Part shown: piece after piece, positions 15,621 to 24,640 of the stretch
Layout of the letters: each line of letters begins with the position of its first letter
Position numbering within the stretch: the stretch's first letter is position 1
Assembly: GCF_001941975.2 (NCBI RefSeq)
Contig: NZ_CP146991.1
Location: 3,593,001 to 3,657,000, forward strand
Reading direction: 5' to 3'
DNA length: 64,000 nucleotides
Source of the DNA: Sporomusa sphaeroides DSM 2875
GTDB taxonomy: Bacteria; Bacillota; Negativicutes; Sporomusales; Sporomusaceae
The notes under the pieces: model-generated
Told to the model about the DNA's origin: nothing
Databases searched by the model: none
The model's input: the letters and a program-made list of their open reading frames with translations, nothing else
Program-made: the position numbers and the translations under genes

Positions 15621-15764
15621 TTTTTTGTTTTCTTTTTTGTTTTCTTTTTTGTTTTCTTTTTTGTTTTCTTTTTTGTTTTCTTTTTTGTTTTCTTTTTTGT
15701 CTTCTTTTTTGTTTTCTTTTTTGTCTTCTTTTTTGTCTTCTTTTTTGTCTTCTTTTTTGTCTTC
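15621..15764. repeat. Tandem repeat, 12 units of 12 bases
   Basis: Twelve consecutive 12-base units, TTTTTTGTTTTC in the first six and the eighth, TTTTTTGTCTTC in the seventh and ninth to twelfth, with partial units on both sides (15609-15620 and 15765-15775). It starts at the outer RAYT flank, whose GACAAAA end looks like the seed of the array. All frames stay open because 12 is a multiple of three, giving spurious Lys/Thr-rich ORFs. Confidence 0.95.
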
Positions 15765-15885
15765 TTTTTGTCTTGTCCCTTTTGTCCTTGTCCATAAATC
15801 ATAAATTGAAGGTTAAAAAATTAGTATTAATATAAAAAATATTCTGAAGGAGTTTTAAGATGGATCTTTAACTCTTTTAATATAA

Positions 15886-15918
15886 TTATCCATAAAAGCT
15901 GATAGCATTTATGGATAA
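15886..15918. promoter_or_regulatory. Perfect dyad upstream of the Crp/Fnr gene
   Basis: TTATCCATAAA (15886-15896) and TTTATGGATAA (15908-15918) are perfect complements around an 11-base centre, about 95 bases before the regulator start. It could be an operator or a hairpin in the leader; there is no U-run. Confidence 0.45.
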
Positions 15919-16012
15919 CCGGGGTACGCCTCAAGGCAGGTTATTTTTTGACTCTATGGGACATTTTTTACCGCCGGGCTAGCGAATAAATAAAAGGAGA
16001 TTTTTCCGGTTA

Positions 16013-16705
16013 TTGAGTGGTAATAAACACGGGAAAAGCGGTGAGGATATGGAACTATCTTGGACTTCAGAAGAGTTAACCCTGATATTGAAGAATGGTC
16101 ATTTACGGAAGTTTCCAAAAAACCAGATCATTTTTTACGCAGGGGCGGTCTGCAATGAAATATATTATATTAACAAAGGATGGGTCAATATTTATAGCAT
16201 GACAGACGAAGGCAAGCGGGTTTCCGTAGGGCTTAGAAGCAAGGGTGAATTTATCGGTATTTCCGAAGCATTTTGCCGGAGCCCATGGCAATGCTTTGCG
16301 CAAGCGTTAGCAGAGGTCGAGGTCTATGCTATTGAACTCAAAAATTTGTATATTATTTTGGATAAATATCCAAACATCCTTCGTAAGTTTTTGAGTTTAA
16401 CGGCATACCGCCTCCAGCAGGCAAATACAACTATGCTCAATTATGTTTGCAAACAGGCACCGGGGAGGCTGGCCATTACTCTCCTCAATCTGGCAGAGAA
16501 ATCCAGCAGCAAAAAGAATGATAAAGTAAAGGTATCAATCAAATTAACGCAGGAAGAGCTTGCAGCCATTATCAGTACTACCCGGCAGTCGGCAAGCCGC
16601 ATTATAAATTCCTTTAAAAAACTGGGATTTATAGAAATGAAAGGCAGGCAGATACAGGCAATTTATCCGGATAAACTGAGAGCAAAATCCGTAGGGGAAA
16701 TATAA
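16013..16705 (+). CDS. Crp/Fnr-family transcription regulator
   Basis: DNA-binding regulator of 230 residues (or 218 if ATG 16049 is used). A cyclic-nucleotide-type beta barrel with a sensing pocket (IIFYAGAVCNEIYYINKGWV, GRKG-like GEFIGISEAF) is followed by a long dimer helix and a winged HTH (LTQEELAAIISTTRQSASRI). There are no N-terminal cysteines for an Fnr-type FeS cluster, so it may sense another effector. The TTG start has AGGAGA 12 bases upstream, a long spacing, so the start is uncertain. It ends at a strong terminator; the LarA-like operon follows on the same strand and is a possible target. Confidence 0.88.
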   Translation: MSGNKHGKSGEDMELSWTSEELTLILKNGHLRKFPKNQIIFYAGAVCNEIYYINKGWVNIYSMTDEGKRVSVGLRSKGEFIGISEAFCRSPWQCFAQALAEVEVYAIELKNLYIILDKYPNILRKFLSLTAYRLQQANTTMLNYVCKQAPGRLAITLLNLAEKSSSKKNDKVKVSIKLTQEELAAIISTTRQSASRIINSFKKLGFIEMKGRQIQAIYPDKLRAKSVGEI

Positions 16706-16769
16706 ATATGTGCTGCAAGTTGAACTGTAATAAGCCGCTTTAAAAACAGTAAAAAGGGTACAAACTATC

Positions 16770-16828
16770 ATGCTCCTCTTTGCAGTAGCCAGGATAAACT
16801 GGTCTACTACAAAAAGGAGCATATTTTT
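16770..16828 (+). terminator. Intrinsic terminator after the Crp/Fnr gene
   Basis: Long hairpin with ATGCTCCT (16770-16777) pairing with AGGAGCAT (16815-16822), continued by TTTGCAGTAG/CTACTACAAA, followed by TTTTT. The 270 bases from here to the next gene show no clear promoter; TTGACA at about 16908 has only a weak -10. Confidence 0.8.
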
Positions 16829-17115
16829 ATGGAACGAAATTTATGGGTTCCTCTTCTTTGCGCCAAGGTTGTGCCACTGGACATTTTCTAAGAAATGTCA
16901 CCTACTTGACATTATATTGGTATCTGATAAGCACTAAGGTGTCAGGCAAATAACGGAAATATTTCGAATAGAGTGCTATTATTAGCAAGTCAGACAATTA
17001 GGTATTGTATACATTGCAGTATTCTTACCCAGAACTACTTGTTCAATGAATCGCGATTCTTTATCAGAACAGTAACTAAATTGGGGAGGTAAAAAAAAGA
17101 ACCGGAGGCGGATTC

Positions 17116-18381
17116 ATGTTAGAAAAATTTTTAACCGATATATCTTTACCAAGAATGGTTAAAGTACGACAAAAATTCTCAACTGAACCTATTACTAATT
17201 TGCAGGCTGCTGTAAGTGAGCAACTAACTGGAAAAGAGATTGCTCAACTCATTAAACCGGGTGCCCGCATTGCGGTGCTGGTGGGTAGTCGTGGAATTGC
17301 GAAGATTGATGATATAGTGGCAATTACCATTAGCGAATTGAAAAGGCATGGCGCAGAGCCTTTTATTGTTCCGGCCATGGGAAGCCACGGAGGAGCAACA
17401 GCCGAAGGACAAGTCGAAGTATTGCAGAGTTTGGGTATTACGGAGGAGAAAGCCGGTGCCCCGATTATATCTTCTATGGATACGGTTGAACTTGGACGAA
17501 CAGGTTCCGGCTTACCGGTTTATTTCGATCGTAATGCCGCTGGTGCCGATGGGATCATTCCTATTGCCAGAGTTAAACCCCACACAGCATTTCGTTATCA
17601 CCATGAAAGCGGCGTCATAAAAATGCTTACCATTGGCGCCGGTAAGCAGCGTGGTGCCAGTGCATTGCATTCCAGGTTTAGTGTAAATGGTTTTGGCCCG
17701 TTACTGCATGAAGCCTATCAGCAGGTTTGCCGCAAATTGCCGGTTTTATTTGGGCTGGCTATTGTTGAAAACGCGCAGGAACAGGTGGCTATGCTTGAAG
17801 CCATACCTCAACAGCTAATTGAAAAAAGAGAGCCTGCACTTTTACAAAAAGCATTTGAGCTAATGCCTAAGATCCCTTTTACTAATTTTGATGTGTTAAT
17901 TGTTGATCAATTGGGCAAAAACATCAGTGGTGACGGCATGGATCCCAATATTACCGGACGCTATGCTGTTGACATAAAAGAGGATCTGGCCTATCAGCGG
18001 CTTGTGGCGCTGGACCTTACGCCGGAAACGGAAGGCAATGCGTTAGGTGTCGGTATGGCAGACATAACCACCCGTAAGCTGGTTGCAAAAATTGACTATA
18101 AAAAAGGCTATATGAATGCCTTTACATCGAAAATTGTGTTGGCAACGGTCAAAATACCAATGACACTGGAAAGTGACAGGGAAGCGATTGCGGCAGCAAT
18201 ACAGACCTGCGTTTGTGTTGAACCGGGGCAGCATAAGGTAATTAGAATAAAAAACACTTTGGAAATCAGCGAGATGGAGATTTCAGAAACACTGTTAACC
18301 GAAGCGGAACAGAAAGCTAGCCTGGAGATATTAGGGTACCCAGTGGAAATGAATTTTGATTCTAAAGGCAACCTGCTATAG
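17116..18381 (+). CDS. LarA-family (nickel-pincer) 2-hydroxyacid racemase-like protein
   Basis: Cytoplasmic protein of 421 residues of the lactate racemase (LarA, formerly DUF2088) family, whose members epimerise 2-hydroxyacids through a pyridinium-thioamide nickel pincer cofactor. Residues expected to bind or work with the cofactor fit: His91 in PAMGSHGG, His156 in RVKPHTAFR, Lys177 in TIGAGKQRGA. LarB/LarC/LarE cofactor genes are not in the window. Substrate is unknown; newer family members act on malate, phenyllactate or aldonic acids. The start has GGAGGCGG upstream. The MFS carrier starts 35 bases later and probably brings in the substrate. Confidence 0.75.
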   Translation: MLEKFLTDISLPRMVKVRQKFSTEPITNLQAAVSEQLTGKEIAQLIKPGARIAVLVGSRGIAKIDDIVAITISELKRHGAEPFIVPAMGSHGGATAEGQVEVLQSLGITEEKAGAPIISSMDTVELGRTGSGLPVYFDRNAAGADGIIPIARVKPHTAFRYHHESGVIKMLTIGAGKQRGASALHSRFSVNGFGPLLHEAYQQVCRKLPVLFGLAIVENAQEQVAMLEAIPQQLIEKREPALLQKAFELMPKIPFTNFDVLIVDQLGKNISGDGMDPNITGRYAVDIKEDLAYQRLVALDLTPETEGNALGVGMADITTRKLVAKIDYKKGYMNAFTSKIVLATVKIPMTLESDREAIAAAIQTCVCVEPGQHKVIRIKNTLEISEMEISETLLTEAEQKASLEILGYPVEMNFDSKGNLL

Positions 18382-18416
18382 CCTTGGAATAAGTTTAAAT
18401 TATAAAGGAGGCAATT

Positions 18417-19745
18417 ATGACTAACACCGTGTTTACCGAAGAAATGCAGAACAAGCTGATGACTAAACTGCGCTGGAGAATAGTACCTTATATTATGCTG
18501 CTGTATGTGGTATCTATGATGGACCGGCTGTGCATCAGTTTTGGAGCACTGCAGATGAACAAAGAACTTGGTATAAGTGCAAGTGCTTTTGGGATTATTG
18601 CCGGGATTTTCTTTATATCCTATTTCTTTTTCGAAGTACCCAGCAACGTGATCATGCATAAAGTGGGTGCCCGAGTCTGGATTACCCGGATACTGGTCAC
18701 CTGGGGAATCGTAACGATAGGTACCGGTTTTTCCGAGACGGTAACACATTTAGCCATTTGGCGCTTTTTACTTGGTGTGGCGGAAGCGGGTTTTTATCCT
18801 TGTATGATCTTGTATTTGACGCTATGGTTTCCGGCTAAACATTTAGGACGGACAATATCGTTATTCATGTGCGGTATGGCCATTTCCAACATTCTGACCG
18901 GGCCGCTTTCCACCTGGATCATGGACAATGTCACCTGGTTTGGTATGTCAGGCTGGCGCTGGATGTTTATTATCGAGGGTATACCGGCAGTTATTTTGGG
19001 AATAACCACTTTTTTCGTCTTAACGGACAGACCTGAACAAGCTAAATTTTTAACACCGGAAGAAAAAGCTTGGCTGATAGCAGAACTTCATCAGGAGCAT
19101 GAAGCAAAAAATAAAAAGCTGCAGGTTTCAAAATGGGCCGTGTTTTCTCAACCGCGCGTCTGGTACATGTGTATTCCTTATCTTTGCTACATCATGGCAC
19201 TATATGGTCTGGGAATGTGGGTGCCCCAAATCCTGCGTGCTTTATCGCAAACACTTACCAATTTTCAAATTGGCCTTATTTCGACCTTGCCGTATATAGT
19301 TGGTGTCATTGCCATGATACTTGTTGCCAGACATTCAGACAAAACATTAGAACGGCGCTATCACATCGGCATTCCTATTCTTTTCAGTTTTTTCAGCTTG
19401 ATCGCGTTAACTATGACAAAAGATTTGTGGCTGTCAATGTTGTTCATTTGCATTAGTACTGCAGGCATATATAGTTTTGTTGGTACTTATTGGACTTTAC
19501 CCAGTTCTTTTCTAAGTGAGGGAACGGCGGCAGTAGGTATCGGTATTATTAATTCCGTTGGCAATCTCGGCGGCTTTTTCGGGCCGTATGCTGTAGGTTA
19601 TCTAAAAGATATGACCGGCTCAACATCGGCCGGAATGTATGTGCTGGCAGCTTTTGCCTTATTTGCAACAATATCTGTTTTAGCTATTCCTGCAAAAGAA
19701 GTGGCGCTTAGAACGCAAACCGGTAATATAAAGGCTGATAGCTAA
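18417..19745 (+). CDS. MFS transporter, anion:cation symporter (ACS) family
   Basis: Inner-membrane carrier of 442 residues with 12 helices. The ACS signatures are visible: MDRLCISFGALQMNKELGIS after helix 1, a helix 2-3 loop with MHKVGARVW, and FLLGVAEAGFYPCMILYLT. The family imports organic anions such as hexuronates, galactonate, phthalate and tartrate with protons. AAAGGAGGCAATT precedes ATG. It is co-transcribed with the LarA-like gene and is a close paralogue of the carrier at 60933-62255, the two sharing long blocks of identity. Confidence 0.9.
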   Translation: MTNTVFTEEMQNKLMTKLRWRIVPYIMLLYVVSMMDRLCISFGALQMNKELGISASAFGIIAGIFFISYFFFEVPSNVIMHKVGARVWITRILVTWGIVTIGTGFSETVTHLAIWRFLLGVAEAGFYPCMILYLTLWFPAKHLGRTISLFMCGMAISNILTGPLSTWIMDNVTWFGMSGWRWMFIIEGIPAVILGITTFFVLTDRPEQAKFLTPEEKAWLIAELHQEHEAKNKKLQVSKWAVFSQPRVWYMCIPYLCYIMALYGLGMWVPQILRALSQTLTNFQIGLISTLPYIVGVIAMILVARHSDKTLERRYHIGIPILFSFFSLIALTMTKDLWLSMLFICISTAGIYSFVGTYWTLPSSFLSEGTAAVGIGIINSVGNLGGFFGPYAVGYLKDMTGSTSAGMYVLAAFALFATISVLAIPAKEVALRTQTGNIKADS

Positions 19746-19879
19746 AACTGCTGCGAAACTTTAATATGCTTTTTAGACTTGGCAATAAAGAAACCGCTGT
19801 TGCCCTTATCCTGCCACAGGCCTCACACCGAAACTGTATCGGTAGCTTAAATCCCTGGTAACATCCTGCTTATCAAAGT

Positions 19880-19899
19880 CCCTTACCACTTGGTAGGGG
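19880..19899 (+). terminator. Possible terminator of the racemase-MFS operon
   Basis: CCCTTACC-acttg-GGTAGGGG hairpin followed by ATTTCTTCTT, about 135 bases after the MFS stop codon. It is short and the U-run is broken, so only a modest call. The rest of 19746-20052 contains a 16-base motif shared with the permease leader and a short open frame on the minus strand that runs into the IS end. Confidence 0.35.
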
Positions 19900-20052
19900 A
19901 TTTCTTCTTGTGTTTCACAGCTCAAACAAATATGGATTACTAGTCCCCTTGTTCTATTTTACGGCATTGGTGGCAATATTCGTCCGGCAGTAAAAGTGGT
20001 GTTTTCCCTGCCATGGTGAGCGCACCGATCAGGTTGATGCCATCTCTCCTTT

Positions 20053-21743
20053 GTGGGACAAGGGACCTGTCAGACTGTGTGAAAAGTGCATTTAAAAATT
20101 ATATCAAATTACAAATATGTTAAAATATAGTTGTATACTGATTGAGAGGGTGAGAGTATGGGCTATATAAAAGGCGAAGAAAGAGGACAAACAATTTTGC
20201 TTCCCGAGAGTATCGACGATTACGCACGAAGATAATCCAGTTCGCATTATAGATGCGTTCGTGGAACAGCTTGATGTGTTGGAACTGGCATTTGAGCGAT
20301 CGACTAGCCCCACTTTCGGGCGCCCTCCCTATAACCCAAAAGTCTTATTAAAATTATACTTATACGGCTATTTAAACCGGGTCCGCTCATCGCGCAGGCT
20401 TGAGCAAGAAGCAGCACGAAACCTAGAAGTCATCTGGCTATTGCAAAAACTAAAACCAGATTATAAAACCATTGCGGACTTTCGCAAAAATAATAAACTC
20501 GCCCTCAAAAAGGTGTTTCGCCAGTTCGTACGCCTGTGCGATGAATGGGGCCTATATGGCAAAGAGTTAGTGGCGATTGATGGGACTAAAATGCGAGCTT
20601 GTAATAGCAAAAAGAATAATTATAGTGCCAAAAAACTGGAACGTCATATCCGGTATATCGATGAAAAAATTGAAACCTATATGAAAGAACTAGAGACAAC
20701 GGATAACGCGGAGACTCAGGAACGTAAGCTGTCGGTACAAGAAGTACAACAGCGAATTCAAGAACTTCGTAATCGAAAACAAACCTATCAGGCTTATCAA
20801 GAAACGATAGATAAAAAAGGCTGCAGTGAAGTCTCTACAACAGACCCGGATGCTCGACTTATGTCCAATAACAATAATACAGTAGATGTAGGCTACAATG
20901 TACAGACCACAGTCGATGCCAAACACAAATTAGTGGCAGACTTCAAAGTAACAACACAGGCCAACGATTTGGGTGAGTTAGCTAACATGGCCTTGCGTGC
21001 CCAAGTGGTGCTTGAAAAAAAAGAGCTCGAAGTGGTAGCAGATAAAGGATATTACAAGGTTGACGACCTCAAAACATGCGTAAAAAATCATATCACTCCG
21101 TATGTCGCGAAACAAACATATTCGAACGGGACCGGAGATAAAGAGTTTTACCCGGATAAGTTTCATTACGACGCAGAGGAAAATATATATCGGTGTCCCA
21201 GAGGAATTGAGTTATATTTTGCCAAGAAGAGAACCAGTAAGGAAAAAGGCGTTATTGGTTACGAATACCGAAATTATGCAGCCTGTTCCTCTTGTCCGGT
21301 AAAAGAACGCTGTACTCGAAGTGCAAAGGGTCGAAGTATCTTTCGGCATATAGACCAAGACTTTTTAGATACGATTAATCTAAAGACTGAGAAAAATAAA
21401 GATAAATACCGATTACGGCAAATGATCATTGAACATGTTTTTGGAACAATTAAACGAGGATGGGGAGCGTATTATTTCCTGACTAAGCGTAAGCGCTCAG
21501 TCACAGGGGAGCTTTCTTTGTCTTTTTTATCGTATAACCTTAGGCGTGTTATATCTATCCTGGGGACGAAAGAAGTATTAGCAAAATTGACTGCTAGAAA
21601 ATCTCCGGCTCTAGCCTAAATCCCGCTAGATGCTATTCAGTTCAACCAAAAGTTAACGATTTGCCTAGCATTTTGTATTTTAAGCTACTTTATTAGAGGG
21701 CGTGAGAGGATATTTCACACAGTCTGCTGTCCCCTTGTCCCAC
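20053..21743 (+). mobile_element. IS1182-family insertion sequence
   Basis: Element of about 1.69 kb. The left end starts GTGGGACAAGGG and goes on to CAGACTGTGTGAAA; the right end, read on the other strand, is GTGGGACAAGGGG followed by CAGACTGTGTGAAA. These imperfect terminal inverted repeats of about 31 bases bracket a transposase with IS1182 features. Codon use and GC are lower than in neighbouring genes. The transposase is frameshifted, so this copy is probably immobile. Confidence 0.85.
20158..21619 (+). pseudogene. IS1182-family transposase, frameshifted near its N-terminus
   Basis: DDE transposase of the IS1182 family. Translation from ATG 20158 gives MGYIKGEERGQTILLPESID and continues DYAR before a stop at about 20233. 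The remaining 460 residues lie in another frame that begins around 20227 with the phrase EDNPVRIIDAF, so one extra base or two missing bases broke the gene. The rest is complete: N-terminal DUF772-like helices, the acidic residues in VAIDGTKMRACNS and VVADKGYY, a coiled insertion, a Cys cluster CSSCPVKERC and the last Glu in IIEHVFGTIKR. No slippery sequence is visible, so programmed frameshifting is unlikely. Confidence 0.8.
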
Positions 21744-21828
21744 TTATACCCGCAAAAAAGATGTGCCCTTAAATGTTTTTAACACAAAGAAGCACATCTC
21801 TCAGCACAGATAAATAGTAAATCGCTGG

Positions 21829-23193
21829 TTAACCCTCTGCAGCGTTCTTGGTTAATTCTTTGCAAACGCTAATACCCCAGCCTAGGCATAAGCCAATTAT
21901 CATCGGTATAACCCAGCCCATCCCTATATCAAAAAATGGGACAAATTGCTGGTAACTGACGAGAATACTTTGCACTGCCTCCTTGTTCTTAATGAATTCC
22001 GGCATGGCATTAAGCGCATCACCAATACTGATAAGTAGCGCGCCTAACGTTGCCAGTACATAAACAGTCTGCCGGTTTTTGAACAGCGGCGATAAGAGTG
22101 CCAACAAAATCAAGGTAATAGCTAACGGATACAAAAACATCAATGCCGGAATAGACAGAGAGATTATCCGGGTTAGTCCTACATTGGCAATCAGACAGGA
22201 TAAAGCAGTAAACACCAGCACATAAGACCGGTAACTAAGTGATCCCGGAAACAATTCCTGAAAGGTTTCCGCACAAGCTGTAATTAAACCAATGGCAGTT
22301 TTTAAACAGGCCAGCGTAACAATAATTGCCAACAAAATACTTCCCAGCGAGCCAAAATAATAATTGGCAATTTGCGCCAGCGCAATACCGCCATTTTTTG
22401 AGACCTCATATTGGCCCACACTAGTTGCACCAATATACGCCAGGCAGCCATAAATCAAACCCATCAGAACAACAGTCACAGTACCTGCCTTCAGCGTACC
22501 TATCGCGATGCCGCGGGGCGATTGAACCCCTAACCCTTTCAGTGTCTGAACAACAATAATACCAAAAGCAAGCGAAGCCAAAGCGTCCATTGTGTTATAG
22601 CCTTCCGTAAAGCCTTTAAAAAAAGGATCGGTGGCATACTGACCATGAACGTCGGCAACCGAAATACTTCCCATAGGCTGCCAGAAGCTGACAACAACTA
22701 AAAAAGCTAAAAAAAGCAAAAATAACGGGTTAAGAACTTTTCCCACCCAGGTTAGAATTTCACTCGGGCGCAATGAAAAAAACAATGCGACCATAAAAAA
22801 CACCAATGTAAAGCAAGCCAGTCCTATTCCGTGATACTCGGCTGGAATAAATGGCACCAGTCCAATTTCATAGGAAACCGTCCCTGTTCTGGGTAGAGCA
22901 AAAAAAGGCCCGATAGTCAGATACAAGGCGATGGTCATCAAATATCCGTAGGTGGGATGAATACGGCTGGCCAGTTCAAACAAACCATTGCTTTTAGATA
23001 CGCCCATAGCTACAATTCCTAAAAATGGCAGCCCTATCCCGGTAATAAGAAAGCCGATGGTGGCCGCTGCAACATTGCTTCCGGCTTCTTGTCCCATATG
23101 CACAGGAAAAATTAAATTGCCGGCACCAAAAAACAAACCAAATAACATAGAACCAATAAACAGATAGGACGACAAGGACAACCGTTGATCCAA
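21829..23193 (-). CDS. brnQ: Branched-chain amino acid:cation symporter (LIVCS family)
   Basis: Inner-membrane carrier of 454 residues with about 12 helices that imports leucine, isoleucine and valine with sodium or protons. The N-terminal signature LFGLFFGAGNLIFPVHMGQE matches BrnQ closely. The start is TTG 23193 with TTAGGAGTGG upstream. It has its own promoter at 23252-23280 and lies downstream of a terminated YkvI-like transporter gene. I looked for a T-box leader in the 230 bases upstream and did not see the AGGGTGG element. Confidence 0.92.
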   Translation of the reverse strand: MDQRLSLSSYLFIGSMLFGLFFGAGNLIFPVHMGQEAGSNVAAATIGFLITGIGLPFLGIVAMGVSKSNGLFELASRIHPTYGYLMTIALYLTIGPFFALPRTGTVSYEIGLVPFIPAEYHGIGLACFTLVFFMVALFFSLRPSEILTWVGKVLNPLFLLFLAFLVVVSFWQPMGSISVADVHGQYATDPFFKGFTEGYNTMDALASLAFGIIVVQTLKGLGVQSPRGIAIGTLKAGTVTVVLMGLIYGCLAYIGATSVGQYEVSKNGGIALAQIANYYFGSLGSILLAIIVTLACLKTAIGLITACAETFQELFPGSLSYRSYVLVFTALSCLIANVGLTRIISLSIPALMFLYPLAITLILLALLSPLFKNRQTVYVLATLGALLISIGDALNAMPEFIKNKEAVQSILVSYQQFVPFFDIGMGWVIPMIIGLCLGWGISVCKELTKNAAEG

Positions 23194-23251
23194 TAAAATC
23201 CACTCCTAATTCAATTTGCAGCTTGTCGTGGCCCCTTTGGCCGCATTTTGC

Positions 23252-23280
23252 ATTATATATCTTTTCGAAAATTTATTCAA
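23252..23280 (-). promoter_or_regulatory. Sigma-A promoter of brnQ
   Basis: Minus-strand TTGAAT (23275-23280), 17-base spacer, perfect TATAAT (23252-23257). The transcript has a leader of about 50 bases with a small GGCC-aaag-GGCC hairpin. Confidence 0.65.
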
Positions 23281-23416
23281 TAAACGTTTTTTGTCACCAA
23301 CCGCCAGACTGCGAAAACAGGCATAATTCCCAATAGCAGGAAGGAGGAAAGTCTGCCAAAGATAAAGTAAACCGATTGAACCCTTAACAAACCGTCCCGT
23401 TGTGTTCTTTGATATA

Positions 23417-23445
23417 ACAAAAAAAGCAGCCATTTGGCTGCTTTT
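23417..23445 (-). terminator. Intrinsic terminator after the YkvI-like gene
   Basis: Minus-strand hairpin AAAAGCAGCC-aaat-GGCTGCTTTT followed by a T-run, eight bases after the stop codon. Confidence 0.88.
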
Positions 23446-23452
23446 GCTTGTT

Positions 23453-24604
23453 CTATTCCACAATTCCCTGCGCCTTGCGCAGAGCGGCGTTCTTATTAAT
23501 CTTATATGTGCCAACCGTCAACAGCGGCAGCACAATGAATATCAGGCCTATATACCCCACTGTGCCGTAGCCTTTGACCACAAGCGCGGTTAAGCCGAAT
23601 ACCGAAGCTCCGGTACACAGTACAATAGTCAGAATAGAAACAATCATGCGGCGTACACGAACGCTCTCGAACATGCCTGTCCTCTCCAAAACCTTCTCGA
23701 AGCGAGCTACTGAGGTGTATGTAAAAGATAGAGCTGTGCCAATCAGAGCTACAAAGAGAATCACGCTATATACGATCTTCAGCCAGGGCAGCCCCAGTTG
23801 ATTTGTTGCGTAATATACCGGCAAGGTTTCCTTTAGCACTTCCGGTGCAAAGCCAAGCAGCATAATGCACATGATAGCCAGGAAGCCGCCGTTCAGCAGG
23901 AAACCAAAGAGACCGAAGTAGTTGCATTCCTTGGTAGTGGTAACTTTATGAGAAACAGAAATAAGTGCTACGATGTTAATACTCTGAAAGCCGACATACA
24001 ATGCAGCTTTCAGCACTGCCTCCCACGGATCGGTGCCAAAGGTTTCCTTGGTTGCGATAAAGTTTTGCCATTTGGCAGCACCGGCTTCCAGTCCAAGATA
24101 CGCCAACAAAATCAGGGTAACGATAAGGAAATATGCCTTGTAGCGTAGTACACGGATAATCAGCTCGGCTCCGAAAATGGTTAAACCCAGTAAGACAGCT
24201 CCTAAGACGGAAATACCCACAAAGTAAGGAATGCCCAGGGTATTCAGGAGCAAGGCTCCCGCACCGGCAATGGAGCTACTGATGGCAATGAACATCGTGG
24301 CAATAACGCACAACTCGAAGATGAGTGAAAAGAACTTCTCGTAGGGGTGATACAGTATGGTTGAAAAACTTTTGTAATCATGGACCTGATGATCCTTAGC
24401 GAGAACCATGGCATTTCTGCAAAGCCAGCCGACAAAGAACATGGCAATAAACGGCAGTACCGCACTTAGCCAGCCATATTTCACATAAAAGTTAACCTCT
24501 TGATTACCGGTGGCAAAGCCGCCGCCGCAATGTGTGGAAAACCACACTGTCGCCATAGAAAAGGCGATCCACAACGAACTTGTTTCTGTCTTTTTTTCTA
24601 GCAT
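23453..24604 (-). CDS. YkvI-family membrane transporter-like protein
   Basis: Integral membrane protein of 383 residues with about 10-11 helices. The N-terminus FSTHCGGGFATGNQEVNFYVKY carries the Gly-rich broken helix typical of LeuT-fold carriers and of the YkvI group; substrate is unknown. I chose ATG 24604 because GGGGAG lies eight bases upstream; the GTG 15 bases before lies within that site. A terminator follows at once. A MITE-like repeat lies 40 bases upstream, between this gene and nrfA, and may separate it from its promoter. Confidence 0.82.
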   Translation of the reverse strand: MLEKKTETSSLWIAFSMATVWFSTHCGGGFATGNQEVNFYVKYGWLSAVLPFIAMFFVGWLCRNAMVLAKDHQVHDYKSFSTILYHPYEKFFSLIFELCVIATMFIAISSSIAGAGALLLNTLGIPYFVGISVLGAVLLGLTIFGAELIIRVLRYKAYFLIVTLILLAYLGLEAGAAKWQNFIATKETFGTDPWEAVLKAALYVGFQSINIVALISVSHKVTTTKECNYFGLFGFLLNGGFLAIMCIMLLGFAPEVLKETLPVYYATNQLGLPWLKIVYSVILFVALIGTALSFTYTSVARFEKVLERTGMFESVRVRRMIVSILTIVLCTGASVFGLTALVVKGYGTVGYIGLIFIVLPLLTVGTYKINKNAALRKAQGIVE

Positions 24605-24640
24605 TTCTTTTCTCCCCACAAATAAAATTACGAGCAGATC

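Noticed and set aside
15609-15775. CRISPR-like array
   Set aside because: Units are only 12 bases, abut without spacers, and there are no cas genes.
15553-15835. Lys/Thr-rich and Phe/Leu/Cys-rich ORFs across the 12-bp array
   Set aside because: The repeat unit is a multiple of three and lacks stops, so long frames arise by chance on both strands; none has a ribosome binding site.
16838-17115. Sigma-54 or Fnr site in front of the racemase gene
   Set aside because: No TGGCAC-N5-TTGC or TTGAT-N4-ATCAA pattern; TTGACA near 16908 has a poor -10.
23206-23440. T-box leader upstream of brnQ
   Set aside because: No AGGGTGG/T-box element or specifier stem; only a terminator and a plain promoter are present.
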